64,000 bases of DNA from Leucobacter sp. CX169 (GTDB lineage: Bacteria > Actinomycetota > Actinomycetes > Actinomycetales > Microbacteriaceae). The notes under the pieces were generated by a model. That model was not told where the DNA came from. It searched no databases and saw only the letters and a program-made list of their open reading frames with translations. Of the stretch, positions 51,036 to 59,017 are shown one piece after another; the first letter of the stretch is position 1; the number at the start of each line of letters is the position of its first letter. The DNA lies in assembly GCF_017161405.1 (NCBI RefSeq), contig NZ_CP071051.1, positions 2,170,001-2,234,000 on the forward strand, read 5' to 3'. Made by a program: the position numbers and the translations under genes.

Positions 51036-51934
51036 TGTACCCGCTCGTGAGCGAGCTCGCCGCCGACGGAATCCCTGTCGTGGTGTCGTGCCGGGTCTTG
51101 AAGCTCGCTCGCCAGCCCTACTACCGCTGGCTACGTGATCCTGTGACAAGCCGGGAGCTCGAGGAGGCGTATCGGGCGAACGCGCTGTTCGACGCGCACC
51201 GCGACGACCCGGAGTTCGGGTATCGGCTCCTCGCCGACGAGGCCCGCGAGGAGGGCCAGGCGATGTCGGATCGGACCGCGTGGCGGATCGCATCATCGAA
51301 TGGCTGGTGGAGTGTGTTCGGGAAGAAGCGGAGCAAGAACGGCAAGAAGTCTGGCCCCGCCGTTCACGACGATCTCTGCGTCGTCATCGACGAGCACGGG
51401 CGTGAGCGTCACCGGTTCGTGGCGTCCCGGCCGAACCAGCTCTGGCTGACCGACATTACGGAACACAAAACGAGCGAAGGTCGGCTCTATCTTTGCGCGG
51501 TCAAAGACGCCTTCAGCGGTCGGATCGTGGGTTACTCGATCGACTCGAGAATGAAGGCATCACTCGCGGTCCGAGCTGTCCGCAACGCCGTCCGGATGCG
51601 CGGAAACGTGAACGGCTGTATCGTCCATTCAGACAGAGGATCGCAATTCCGAAGCAGGAAACTGCGCCGCGAACTTGCCGTCCATAATCTCGTCGGATCG
51701 ATGGGCAGAGTCGCTTCCTGCGGCGACAACGCGGCAATGGAATCGTTCTTCAGCCTGCTGCAGAAAAACGTCCTGAACCGACGTTCCTGGGCCACGCGCG
51801 AACAGCTACGCATCGCGATCGTGACCTGGATCGAGCGGACCTATCACCGCAGGCGTCGCCAGGTCCGTCTGGGCCGTTTGACGCCGATCGAGTTCGAGAC
51901 CATCATGAACAACGACCTGGCCCTCGCGGCCTAA
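51032..51934 (+). CDS. IS3-family OrfB transposase of the 50.7-kb element
   Basis: 300 residues with intact DDE residues in NQLWLTDITEH, CIVHSDRGSQFRS and AAMESFFSLLQKNVL. It is homologous along its whole length to the OrfB in hsdR, but diverged at many positions, so the two elements are not copies from one recent burst. Confidence 0.92.
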   Translation: MMYPLVSELAADGIPVVVSCRVLKLARQPYYRWLRDPVTSRELEEAYRANALFDAHRDDPEFGYRLLADEAREEGQAMSDRTAWRIASSNGWWSVFGKKRSKNGKKSGPAVHDDLCVVIDEHGRERHRFVASRPNQLWLTDITEHKTSEGRLYLCAVKDAFSGRIVGYSIDSRMKASLAVRAVRNAVRMRGNVNGCIVHSDRGSQFRSRKLRRELAVHNLVGSMGRVASCGDNAAMESFFSLLQKNVLNRRSWATREQLRIAIVTWIERTYHRRRRQVRLGRLTPIEFETIMNNDLALAA

Positions 51935-52038
51935 CTAGAACTGTCACCAGTTCCTGCATCAGACCCGTCTTCGCCTCACCTGCCTTGCGAGCGCGCCATG
52001 TACAGGCTTGGAGTGTCGGGATAGTTCGCAAAAACCTT

Positions 52039-52061
52039 GCGGGTACATTTGCGGGTACATT
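52039..52061. repeat. Tandem direct repeat GCGGGTACATT (two copies)
   Basis: Copies at 52039-52049 and 52051-52061, about 70 bp inside element B from the tRNA. The position fits arm-type integrase-binding sites of an attP. The rest of 51967-52089 contains no gene. Confidence 0.5.
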
Positions 52062-52089
52062 GGCCATTTTGACCCACTGTTCACACGAC

Positions 52090-52125
52090 AAAGCCCTGAT
52101 GAAAATTGCTTCTCATCAGGGCTTT
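52090..52125 (-). terminator. Intrinsic terminator of tRNA-Pro
   Basis: AAAGCCCTGATGA / TCATCAGGGCTTT hairpin followed on the minus strand by T-rich sequence, directly after the tRNA 3' end. Its sequence differs from the hairpins at the other two att repeats, so it was probably brought by element B. Confidence 0.75.
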
Positions 52126-52128
52126 TCG

Positions 52129-52160
52129 GTCGGGCTGACAGGATTTGAACCTGCGACCCC
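52129..52160 (-). repeat. Attachment-site repeat 3 (within the intact tRNA-Pro)
   Basis: The 32-bp core shared with repeats 1 and 2, here continuing into the tRNA anticodon stem (CCTGACCCCCAGTCAGG on the + strand). It spans the acceptor 3' strand and T-arm. Confidence 0.88.
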
Positions 52161-52203
52161 CTGACCCCCAGTCAGGTGCGCTACCAAGCTGCGCCACAGC
52201 CCG
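52130..52203 (-). tRNA. tRNA-Pro (anticodon GGG)
   Basis: 74 nt. The acceptor arms CGGGCTG and CAGCCCG pair with discriminator A; the D-arm has GGCGCAGCTTGGTAGCGCAC, the anticodon arm CCTGA-CTGGGGG-TCAGG with GGG in the loop, and the T-loop GGTTCAAATCC. CCA is not encoded. It is the only complete tRNA in the window and the integration target of elements A and B. Confidence 0.95.
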
Positions 52204-52287
52204 TTGCTGATTCGACCAAGGCCGAGGCAACCCCTCTATATTACCCACACTTTGGACGGCCGGGTGACCACGCACACCCCGCGCGCG

Positions 52288-52797
52288 TCACGCACCGAGC
52301 AACGGCGCGAGAGACCGGCTCATCGCGAAGTTCTGCAGCTCCACTCCGCTGCGCCACACTGTGCGCTCCGCCTCGACGACAAAGCCTCGCGCTTCGAAGA
52401 ACGGCACGGCCGTCCGGCTCGCAAACGTCGACATCCGCGCGGCGCCACAGGCCAGCGCCTCCCCCATCGCCCACTCGAGCAGCGCGCTCGCGATGCCCTG
52501 GCGCGACGCCTCGGGCACGACGAACATGAGGTCCAGGTGGGCGTCGACCCCGGCGGCGGGATCCTGCACGTCCAGCGCCACCAGCCCGACCAACGGGCCG
52601 TGCGGGCCGGCAGATGCCACCGAAATGCGCTGCCCGACGCGGGCGGCCACCCACACGGCCACCGTCCGCGACCCGACCCAGGCCTCGACCTGCTCGTCCG
52701 AATACGCGTCCCCTGCAAGCCCGCGCACCGACCGCTCGAACACCTCGAGCGTCTCGGCGGCATCAGTGGCAGCGTACGGCCGCACACAGTAGGTCAC
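52288..52797 (-). CDS. GNAT-family N-acetyltransferase
   Basis: 169 residues from a GTG overlapping the permease stop (GTGA at 52794-52797). HLDLMFVVPEASRQGIASALLEWAMGEAL is the acetyl-CoA-binding motif A and FFEARGFVVEAERTV the C-terminal strand pair. Translational coupling to the sugar permease suggests a role with the same operon, though such GNAT enzymes vary widely. Substrate unknown. Confidence 0.85.
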   Translation of the reverse strand: MTYCVRPYAATDAAETLEVFERSVRGLAGDAYSDEQVEAWVGSRTVAVWVAARVGQRISVASAGPHGPLVGLVALDVQDPAAGVDAHLDLMFVVPEASRQGIASALLEWAMGEALACGAARMSTFASRTAVPFFEARGFVVEAERTVWRSGVELQNFAMSRSLAPLLGA

Positions 52798-53609
52798 TCG
52801 CGCACCGCCCCGTCGAGCATGCCACGAATGAAGTGCCGCTGCAGCACGAGATACACGAGCACCACCGGCAGCGCCACGAGCACGGCGGCAGCGGCCAGCA
52901 GTGCGGTCCCCTGGGTGTACTGCCCCTGGAAGATCGACAGCGCGAGCGGCGCCGTGCGGAACCCTCCGGTGGGCGACAGCACGAGGGGAATGAGGAACTC
53001 GTTCCACGTCCACATGAAGAACAGCACGACCATCGTCGTGATCGCGGGCCGACCCATCGGCACGAGGATCGACCAGAGAATGCGCCGCGGGCTCGCGCCG
53101 TCCATGCGCGCCGAGTCGAGCATCGAGGGGTGTACGCCGCGGAAGTAGGCGCGCATCCAATACGTTCCAAACGCGATCGACTGGGCGACCTGCGGCAGCG
53201 CGACGCCCCACAGCGTGTCGGTCAGGCCGAGGCTGCGGAGGTCGAAGAACAGCGGAATGATGATCGCCTCGGTCGGCACCATGATGCCCGCGAGGAATAG
53301 GTAGAACAGCACCGTACTGCCCCGGAACCGCATGGTGCCGAAGGCGTACCCGGCCAAGATGGACAGCACCGTCGCGCTCACGACCACAACCAGAGCGACG
53401 AGCACCGACGTCAGCATGTACTGACTGAACCGACCATCGACCCATGCCGCCTGGAAGTTCTCGGGGTGAAACGCCCCGTCCTTCGCCGCCGAAACCGTCG
53501 CCGGCGAGAACGCCTCGCGCACGATGAGCGCGATCGGCCCCAGCACGACGAGCGCGAACAGCAGCAGGATCGCGTAGTTCGCGGCCCGCTCGAATGCAGA
53601 CACCCTCAT
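52794..53609 (-). CDS. Carbohydrate ABC transporter permease (MalG/CUT1 type)
   Basis: 271 residues with six helices. The EAA loop ARMDGASPRRILWSILVPMG, contacting the ATPase, lies in the second half, and FLIPLVLSPTGGFRTAPLALSIFQGQYTQ is typical of CUT1 MalG proteins. It starts in an ATGA overlap with the MalF-type gene. The operon encodes no ATPase; CUT1 systems in Gram-positives commonly share an MsmK-type ATPase encoded elsewhere. Confidence 0.92.
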   Translation of the reverse strand: MRVSAFERAANYAILLLFALVVLGPIALIVREAFSPATVSAAKDGAFHPENFQAAWVDGRFSQYMLTSVLVALVVVVSATVLSILAGYAFGTMRFRGSTVLFYLFLAGIMVPTEAIIIPLFFDLRSLGLTDTLWGVALPQVAQSIAFGTYWMRAYFRGVHPSMLDSARMDGASPRRILWSILVPMGRPAITTMVVLFFMWTWNEFLIPLVLSPTGGFRTAPLALSIFQGQYTQGTALLAAAAVLVALPVVLVYLVLQRHFIRGMLDGAVRE

Positions 53610-54553
53610 CGCGCACCCGCCCCGGCTCGGCGGCGCTCGCGGGCAGGATCCTCGCTGCGCTCGCCCACACGGTTCACCGCGAGATTGATGAGGAAGATGA
53701 GCAGCGTCAGCGTGATGCCGACGGCGGCGGCCGAGCCGACCTCGCCGCGCTCGAACGCCCGCACGTACACCTCGTAGCTCGGCACGGTCGTGCTCGATCC
53801 GGGCCCGCCGCGCGTGGTGACGTAGACGAGATCGAACGTCTTGAGCGACGCGACGATCGTGAGCGTCAGCGCGACGGTGATCTCAGCGCGGACGGCGGGC
53901 AAGATCACGGCGAAGAACTCGCGCACGGGGCCGGCGCCGTCGAGGCGAGCCGCCTCGAACTGCTCGCGCGGGATGCGCGCCATGCCGGCGAGCAGCAGCA
54001 CCGTGACGAGCCCGGTCGAGACCCAGCTGCCGATCAGGCCCACGGCGGGCAGCGCGAAGTCGTAGTCGCCGAGCCAGGCCCGGGCGAAATCGCCAAGCCC
54101 GACCGCGCGCAGCATGACGTTCAGCGCCCCGTCCGGCGCGTAAATCTGGCGCCACGCGATGGCGACGACGACCATCGCGATGACCTGCGGCAAGAAAACA
54201 ATCGTGCGAAACAGGCCGATGCCGCGCACCTTCGCGCGGGTGAGCACGGTCGCGGCGACAAGCCCCAAGACGAGCGGCAGGATCGCGTAGAAGAACACAA
54301 ACACGAGGGAGTGCAGAAATGCGGCCCGCAGCCGCTCGTCGGTGAAGACGTCGACGTAGTTCTCGAACCCGACGAAGGTCGCGAGCGACAGCCCGTCCCA
54401 GTCAAACAGCGACAGGTGCGCGGCGCGGCCGAGCGGGTATAACACCAGGGCGCCGTACACGATGAGTGCCGGCGCCAGGTACAAGTAGGGCCGGAGGGAG
54501 CGCGATGCTCCCCCCGGTGACCGGGTTCGCCTATTCGGCGACGAACTCGGCAT
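53606..54553 (-). CDS. Carbohydrate ABC transporter permease (MalF/CUT1 type)
   Basis: 315 residues with six helices (YLYLAPALIVYGALVLYPLG at the start). The EAA loop is EQFEAARLDGAGPVREFFAV; TFDLVYVTTRGGPGSSTTVPSYEVY is the characteristic block after it. The start overlaps the 3' end of the binding-protein gene by 23 bp. It forms the channel with the MalG-type partner for import of an oligosaccharide or glycoside. Confidence 0.92.
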   Translation of the reverse strand: MPSSSPNRRTRSPGGASRSLRPYLYLAPALIVYGALVLYPLGRAAHLSLFDWDGLSLATFVGFENYVDVFTDERLRAAFLHSLVFVFFYAILPLVLGLVAATVLTRAKVRGIGLFRTIVFLPQVIAMVVVAIAWRQIYAPDGALNVMLRAVGLGDFARAWLGDYDFALPAVGLIGSWVSTGLVTVLLLAGMARIPREQFEAARLDGAGPVREFFAVILPAVRAEITVALTLTIVASLKTFDLVYVTTRGGPGSSTTVPSYEVYVRAFERGEVGSAAAVGITLTLLIFLINLAVNRVGERSEDPARERRRAGAGAR

Positions 54554-55889
54554 AGTCGGCCTCGAGCGCTTCGGTGAACGCCTCCGGCGTGATCCTGCCG
54601 TCGATCAGCTGCTGCAGCGCCTCGCCGAGGGTGGTGCCAAACGTGGGCGTCGCGTAGTCGAGGTAGGGCAGCAGCACGCCCTCGCTCGTGACGGCGCCGA
54701 ACGCGGCGTAGACGTCGCGCTGCACTCCGCTGTCGGGCGCGTAGTCCTGCGTGTTCACCACGGGCAGGTTGCCCGTGTCGGCGAGGATCTGCATGGCCTC
54801 GTCGCTCGTAATGAAGTCGATGTACGCGGCCGCGGCGTCGGGGTGCTTGGATCCGGTGGTGATGGTGAACGGAATGCCGGTGCCGCCGGTGGTGTGCGCG
54901 CCCTCGCCCGCCTTGTTTGCCGGGGTGAAGAAGCCGACGTCGTCGCCCATCGCGTCCTCAAGATCGGCTGCCAACCAGGATCCGCCGATCAGGAAGACGC
55001 CGTCGCCCTTGGCCAGGTTCTGCCAGGCCGCGTCGTAGTCGGTGCCGTTGGCGCCCGAATTGAAGTAGCCGGCGGTGCTCCAGCCGGCGAGCTGCGATGC
55101 CGCGGCCACGTTCTGCTCGGTCGTCCACGAGGCGCCGGGGTTGCCGAACCCGAGCTTCTGGATCTCCTCCGCGTCGACGTTCGCGCCCTGCACGGGGCCA
55201 AACACGTGCACGGCGGGCCACTGCTCGATGTTGCCGAGCTGAATGGGCGTCTCGCCCGCGGCCTTCGCTGCGGCGAGCGCCGTGTCGAACTCTTCCCACG
55301 TCTCGGGCACCTCAAGGCCGAGGGCCGCGAGCTTGGGCTTGCTGTAGAACACGCCGACGACCTCGCCGACCTGCGGCAGGCCGTAGATCGAGCCCGAGCC
55401 GAACGTCTTCGCGTCCTCGCTGTACCGTGTGTACTGCAGCACGCTCGGCGCGAAGCGGTCTTCCCAGCCGTACGCCTTGGCCCACGGGTCGAGCGAGACC
55501 AGTTGGCCGGCGGCCACGAACTGCCCCATCGAGCTGCGCGCGTTGTTCGCCTGCACCACGTCCGGGGCGTCGTCGCCCGAGAGCGCGAGGCGCAGGGTCT
55601 TGCCGAGGTCTTCGAACGACTGCGAGTTGCGCTTGATCGTCACGTTCGGGTACTTCACCTGGAACGCGTCGTTCAGCGCCGTCATCTGCTCGTCCTGGCC
55701 ACCACGCACCTCCTGGTCCCAGATCGAGAGGGTGAGGTCGCCCATTTTCGAAACGTCGGTCTCGACCGTGCGGTTCGGGTCGTCCGTCGCGACCGGGGCG
55801 CCCGAACCCGGCGTGCAGCCGGTCAGGATCAGCCCGGCGACGGCGACCGCAGCGAGGGAGGCGAGGAGGGTCCGGGGAGAGCGTGTCAT
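54531..55889 (-). CDS. Sugar ABC transporter substrate-binding lipoprotein
   Basis: 452 residues, family 1 extracellular solute-binding protein. The signal peptide ends in the lipobox LILTGC (Cys25). Conserved blocks include LTLSIWDQEVRGGQDEQM, YGLPQVGEVVGVFYSKPKLA and FLIGGSWLAADL. AAGGAA precedes the ATG. Together with the kinase upstream and the divergent GH4 glycosidase, the cargo is probably a beta-glucoside or similar disaccharide, an inference from context. Confidence 0.92.
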   Translation of the reverse strand: MTRSPRTLLASLAAVAVAGLILTGCTPGSGAPVATDDPNRTVETDVSKMGDLTLSIWDQEVRGGQDEQMTALNDAFQVKYPNVTIKRNSQSFEDLGKTLRLALSGDDAPDVVQANNARSSMGQFVAAGQLVSLDPWAKAYGWEDRFAPSVLQYTRYSEDAKTFGSGSIYGLPQVGEVVGVFYSKPKLAALGLEVPETWEEFDTALAAAKAAGETPIQLGNIEQWPAVHVFGPVQGANVDAEEIQKLGFGNPGASWTTEQNVAAASQLAGWSTAGYFNSGANGTDYDAAWQNLAKGDGVFLIGGSWLAADLEDAMGDDVGFFTPANKAGEGAHTTGGTGIPFTITTGSKHPDAAAAYIDFITSDEAMQILADTGNLPVVNTQDYAPDSGVQRDVYAAFGAVTSEGVLLPYLDYATPTFGTTLGEALQQLIDGRITPEAFTEALEADYAEFVAE

Positions 55890-55970
55890 CGCGTTCCGAT
55901 TCCTTTGTGTCGTGGTGCGTGAGTGGTGAAAGTGTCTGGGGTGCGCGCCCGGTGGGGCGCCGGCCGGGAG

Positions 55971-57110
55971 TTACTGCCGCGAATCGGGGTGTGGCCGCGG
56001 CACATGCGGCAGTTTGAACGTAGCACTTGCGCGGCGGGGCGGCGGCGGGGTGCCGGTGCTCAGCGGCCCATCGAGGAAGGCGAAGCGCTCGGCGATCGCG
56101 GCGCGCGCCTCGTCGTGCTGCGCCTCTCGCAAGATCTTCGCGCGCCAAGCGGCGATGTCCGCCCATCCCGGCGAGGCGAGGGATCCGCCAAACTCCTCCA
56201 CCGCGAGCGCCGCGCACAGCGTGGCGAAGCCCAGCCGGTCGGCCAGCGGCCACTCGCGCAGCGTGCCGGTGATCATGGCCGCGGCGAACACGTCGCCCGC
56301 CCCCGTCGAGTCGAAGGGGTTCACGGGAACGGAGGGCACCCGGGCCGTCTCCCCCGTGCTGCCGTCGATCGCGAGAGCCCCACCCGAGCCGCAGGTCACG
56401 ACCGAGAGCGGCACGCGCTCGGCGAGCGCCTTGACGGCGTCTTCCGCGGAGTCGGTGCGCGTGTACGCCATCGCCTCGACGTGGTTCGGCAGGAAGGCGT
56501 GGCAGCCGTCGAGCTGCGCGAGGGTGGCCGCGGACCAGTCCCCCGACGCATCCCAGCCGAGGTCGGCGAAGACGAGCGAACCGCGGCGGGCGGCGGTGCG
56601 CCACCAGGGCTCGCCCGGTGCGCCGCCCCGTTCGAGCTCGAGCCCGAGGTCCAACCCCAGGTCAGCGAAGACCGCGCGCGAAGCTGGCGGGTCGCCGACG
56701 AGCTCGCTCGTGCGCATCGGTAGCCGGTCGCCGTGCGTGATCATGCTGCGGTCGCCGTGCGTAGACAGCGACACCGTGACGGGCGTGTGCCAACCGGGCA
56801 CGACGCGCGAGTGCGACAGGTCAATGCCCTCCTGCTCGCCGAGCACCTGCGCGTTCCAGGATCCATACGCGTCATCCCCGATCGCCGCTGCGAGGCCCGT
56901 GCAGAGCCCCAGGCGCGCGGCGGCCACCGCGAGGTTTGCGACGCCGCCCGGCAGCGAGCCCATTCCCGCGGCCCACACCTCGGTGCCCGGCTGCGGGTCG
57001 GCCGGCAGCCCGGTGAACACGAGGTCGAAGAAGAGGGTGCCCGCGAGGAAGAGGTCGAGGGGTTCGTCGGACGGTTCGGAGTGCTGGCGCGTTCCGGTGG
57101 GCTCTGCCAC
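55971..57110 (-). CDS. PfkB-family carbohydrate kinase
   Basis: 379 residues, ribokinase-like. The N-terminal GSLPGGVANLAVAAARLG is the PfkB signature 1 and NPFDSTGAGDVFAAAMI is signature 2 with the catalytic aspartate. The C-terminus has a proline-rich tail. It is the first gene of the sugar operon, 81 bp before the binding protein, and likely phosphorylates the sugar released by the divergent GH4 enzyme. The exact substrate cannot be read. Confidence 0.9.
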   Translation of the reverse strand: MAEPTGTRQHSEPSDEPLDLFLAGTLFFDLVFTGLPADPQPGTEVWAAGMGSLPGGVANLAVAAARLGLCTGLAAAIGDDAYGSWNAQVLGEQEGIDLSHSRVVPGWHTPVTVSLSTHGDRSMITHGDRLPMRTSELVGDPPASRAVFADLGLDLGLELERGGAPGEPWWRTAARRGSLVFADLGWDASGDWSAATLAQLDGCHAFLPNHVEAMAYTRTDSAEDAVKALAERVPLSVVTCGSGGALAIDGSTGETARVPSVPVNPFDSTGAGDVFAAAMITGTLREWPLADRLGFATLCAALAVEEFGGSLASPGWADIAAWRAKILREAQHDEARAAIAERFAFLDGPLSTGTPPPPRRASATFKLPHVPRPHPDSRQ

Positions 57111-57225
57111 GACGTCCCCCGTCCAGCGATTGGCGGCTTTCGCCGTGTCGACTCGTCGGGCGAAAGCGTCGCCCGGTTTCTCGCCAGAATATCACTCGGT
57201 CCTCCCCCGCGAAGTACGGCCTCGG

Positions 57226-57231
57226 TAGAGT
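57226..57231 (+). promoter_or_regulatory. -10 box of the GH4 glycosidase transcript
   Basis: TAGAGT six bases before an ATG at 57238, so the transcript is expected to start at or near that ATG. The 162-bp gap to the kinase start must hold both divergent promoters. Confidence 0.45.
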
Positions 57232-57237
57232 GAACCC

Positions 57238-57276
57238 ATGCTGCAATCGAGCGGATTCGAGGTGTTTCCGGCATGA
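57238..57276 (+). CDS. Possible leaderless 12-residue leader peptide overlapping the GH4 start
   Basis: ATG 57238 opens a short frame, MLQSSGFEVFPA, ending in a TGA that overlaps the glycosidase ATG (ATGA at 57273-57276). The frame also contains GAGGTG (57259-57264), a good ribosome site for the glycosidase. It could couple translation, or arise by chance. Confidence 0.25.
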   Translation: MLQSSGFEVFPA

Positions 57277-58793
57277 AACTTACCCTGATTGGCGGCGGCG
57301 GGTTCCGCGTGCCCCAGCTGTTCAGCGCGATCGGCGGGGGCGGGCTGGGCCGGGGGCCGGTGGGCGGGGATCCTGCGGGAGCTGGCGCTTCTGGTACTGC
57401 CGGTGCCTCTGGTGCCGCTGGTGCCGCGCCGCGGGCCGGTCTCAGCGCCGACTCAGCCGGGCCCACCGTCACCGAGCTCTGCCTGCACGACGTCGACGCC
57501 TCGCGCCTCGACACGATGCGCGCGATCCTCAGCCACCTCGCGCCCACCCTGCCGCACCCGCCGCGCGTCACCGTGACGACCGACCTCGACGAGGCGATCA
57601 CGGGCGCCGGCTTCATCTTCTCGGCTATGCGCGTCGGCGGCATCGACGGCCGCATCGCCGACGAGCGCGTCGCCCTCGACCTCGGCGTGCTCGGCCAAGA
57701 GACGGTTGGCCCGGGTGGCCTCGCCTACGCGATGCGCACGCTGCCAGTCGCGTCGCGGTTGGCCAGCCGTGTCCGGGAGCTCGCCCCCGACGCCTGGATC
57801 ATCAACTTCACCAACCCCGCCGGGCTCGTCACGGAGGCGATGCGCGAGTTCCTCGGCGACCGCGTCATCGGCATCTGCGATACCCCGATCGGGCTCATGC
57901 GCCGGGCGACCCGGGTCGCGGGCCGCGGGGTCGGCCTGACGTCGCTCGACCAGGCCTCGCTCGAGCGCGTGTCGTTCGACTACGTGGGGCTCAACCACCT
58001 CGGCTGGCTGCGCCGCCTGTCGATCGACGGGGTCGACCAGCTGCCCGCGCTGCTCGCCTCGGACAGCGCGCTCGAGTCGATCGAGGAGGCGCGGCTGATG
58101 GGCTTCGACTGGATCCGCGCGATCGGCGCCCTCCCCAACGAGTACCTCTTCTACTACTACTTCGAGCGCGAGGCGACGGCGCGCATCAGCACGAGCGAGA
58201 CACGCGGCGAGTTTTTGAAGGGGCAGCAGGAGCTGTTCTACGCGCGAGCTCTGGGCGCGAGCCCGGCCGACGCGCACGCGGCGTGGCAAGAGACGCTGCG
58301 CGAGCGCGAGTTCACCTACATGGCCGAGAGCCGTTCGGAGGAGGAGCGCGAGGGCCGCGAGGAGGCCGACGTCGAGGACGGCGGGTACCAGCAGGTCGCG
58401 CTCGACCTCATGAGCGCGCTGACGGGCGGGCCCGCGGCGACCATGATCCTGAACGTGGCGAACCGGAGTGGTACTGCCGGTCCCGGCCAGCCCGCGCCCC
58501 GCGCCGCGGTGCCCGAACTGCCCGACCACGCCGTCATCGAGATCGCGTGCCGCGTCTCGGCGGACGGGGTGCGGCCGCTGCCGATCGCCCCGGTCGCGGG
58601 CGACATGCTCGGCCTGATGCAGCGGGTCAAAGCCGCCGAGCAGCTCACGCTGTCTGCTGTGCGACACCGCGATCCTGCCCTTGCCTGGCGCGCGTTCGCC
58701 ACGCACCCCCTGGTGGACTCGGTGACGGTCGCGAAGTCGCTGCTCGAGGGCTACCGGGCGCGCATCCCCGGTGTCGCGGCGGCGTTCGAGTAG
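57273..58793 (+). CDS. Family 4 glycoside hydrolase (6-phospho-beta-glucosidase type)
   Basis: 506 residues. MKLTLIGGGGFRVPQLF is the NAD-binding start of GH4; VGGIDGRIADERVALDLGVLGQETVG, WIINFTNPAGLVTEAM, GICDTPIGLMRR (metal-ligand cysteine) and VGLNHLGWLRRL follow in the normal order. The enzyme uses NAD+ and a divalent metal in an elimination-type cleavage of phosphorylated or free glycosides. Residues about 26-62 are a Gly/Ala/Ser-rich insertion absent from usual GH4 proteins, and a second short one follows NVANRSG. It is divergent from the pfkB-ABC operon. Confidence 0.9.
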   Translation: MKLTLIGGGGFRVPQLFSAIGGGGLGRGPVGGDPAGAGASGTAGASGAAGAAPRAGLSADSAGPTVTELCLHDVDASRLDTMRAILSHLAPTLPHPPRVTVTTDLDEAITGAGFIFSAMRVGGIDGRIADERVALDLGVLGQETVGPGGLAYAMRTLPVASRLASRVRELAPDAWIINFTNPAGLVTEAMREFLGDRVIGICDTPIGLMRRATRVAGRGVGLTSLDQASLERVSFDYVGLNHLGWLRRLSIDGVDQLPALLASDSALESIEEARLMGFDWIRAIGALPNEYLFYYYFEREATARISTSETRGEFLKGQQELFYARALGASPADAHAAWQETLREREFTYMAESRSEEEREGREEADVEDGGYQQVALDLMSALTGGPAATMILNVANRSGTAGPGQPAPRAAVPELPDHAVIEIACRVSADGVRPLPIAPVAGDMLGLMQRVKAAEQLTLSAVRHRDPALAWRAFATHPLVDSVTVAKSLLEGYRARIPGVAAAFE

Positions 58794-59017
58794 CTGGGGT
58801 ACCGGCGGCGGTCGCATGGCTGAGGTTCGCATAGCTGGCGGTTGACTGGCCGGACTTCGCATAGCTGACCCGCGTCTTGTTGCCGTTCGGCCTATCCCGC
58901 GCCTTCGCATGATTCCGGCCCCACTCAGCGTCAGCCGCTCCACCTCAATCGAGCGCGACACGCCCGGGAATCGAAAGACCCTCGTTCAGTGTCGGTGGTG
59001 CAGTGTGCACTCGATAC

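Larger units (their letters stand above)
50673..51966 (+). mobile_element. IS3-family element (1294 bp), second copy type
   Basis: Perfect 25-bp inverted ends beginning GGGTCTGATGCAGG and ending GGTGACA; 17 or so of the bases match the ends of the 30.1-kb element. Proteins are homologous to that element but clearly diverged. The flanks ATG and GTC are not duplicates, unlike the hsdR insertion. Confidence 0.9.
45601..52160. mobile_element. Integrated element B in tRNA-Pro(GGG), integrase lost
   Basis: Bounded by att repeats 2 and 3, about 6.5 kb. It contains the methyltransferase/DUF262 operon and an IS3-family element, but no integrase. The IS near its right end lacks target duplications, so a deletion next to the IS could have removed the integrase. 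Its left arm shares spacing and motif with element A, hinting at related integrases. Confidence 0.65.

Noticed and set aside
51903-52091. Frame with NVPANVPAR near the tRNA as a possible integrase tail
   Set aside because: It arises from the 11-bp tandem repeat; no catalytic residues of an integrase are present.
55312-56604. 430-residue minus-strand frame across pfkB and the binding protein
   Set aside because: Out of frame with two well-supported genes and composed of Arg/Gly/Ala repeats.
58826-58870. TTCGCATAGCTG repeated twice before the HNH gene
   Set aside because: Only two short copies with no further structure; too little to call an operator or mobile repeat.
57453-58961. 502-residue frame antisense to the GH4 gene
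   Set aside because: Low-complexity composition with no domain motifs; it mirrors the codon bias of the real glycosidase gene.
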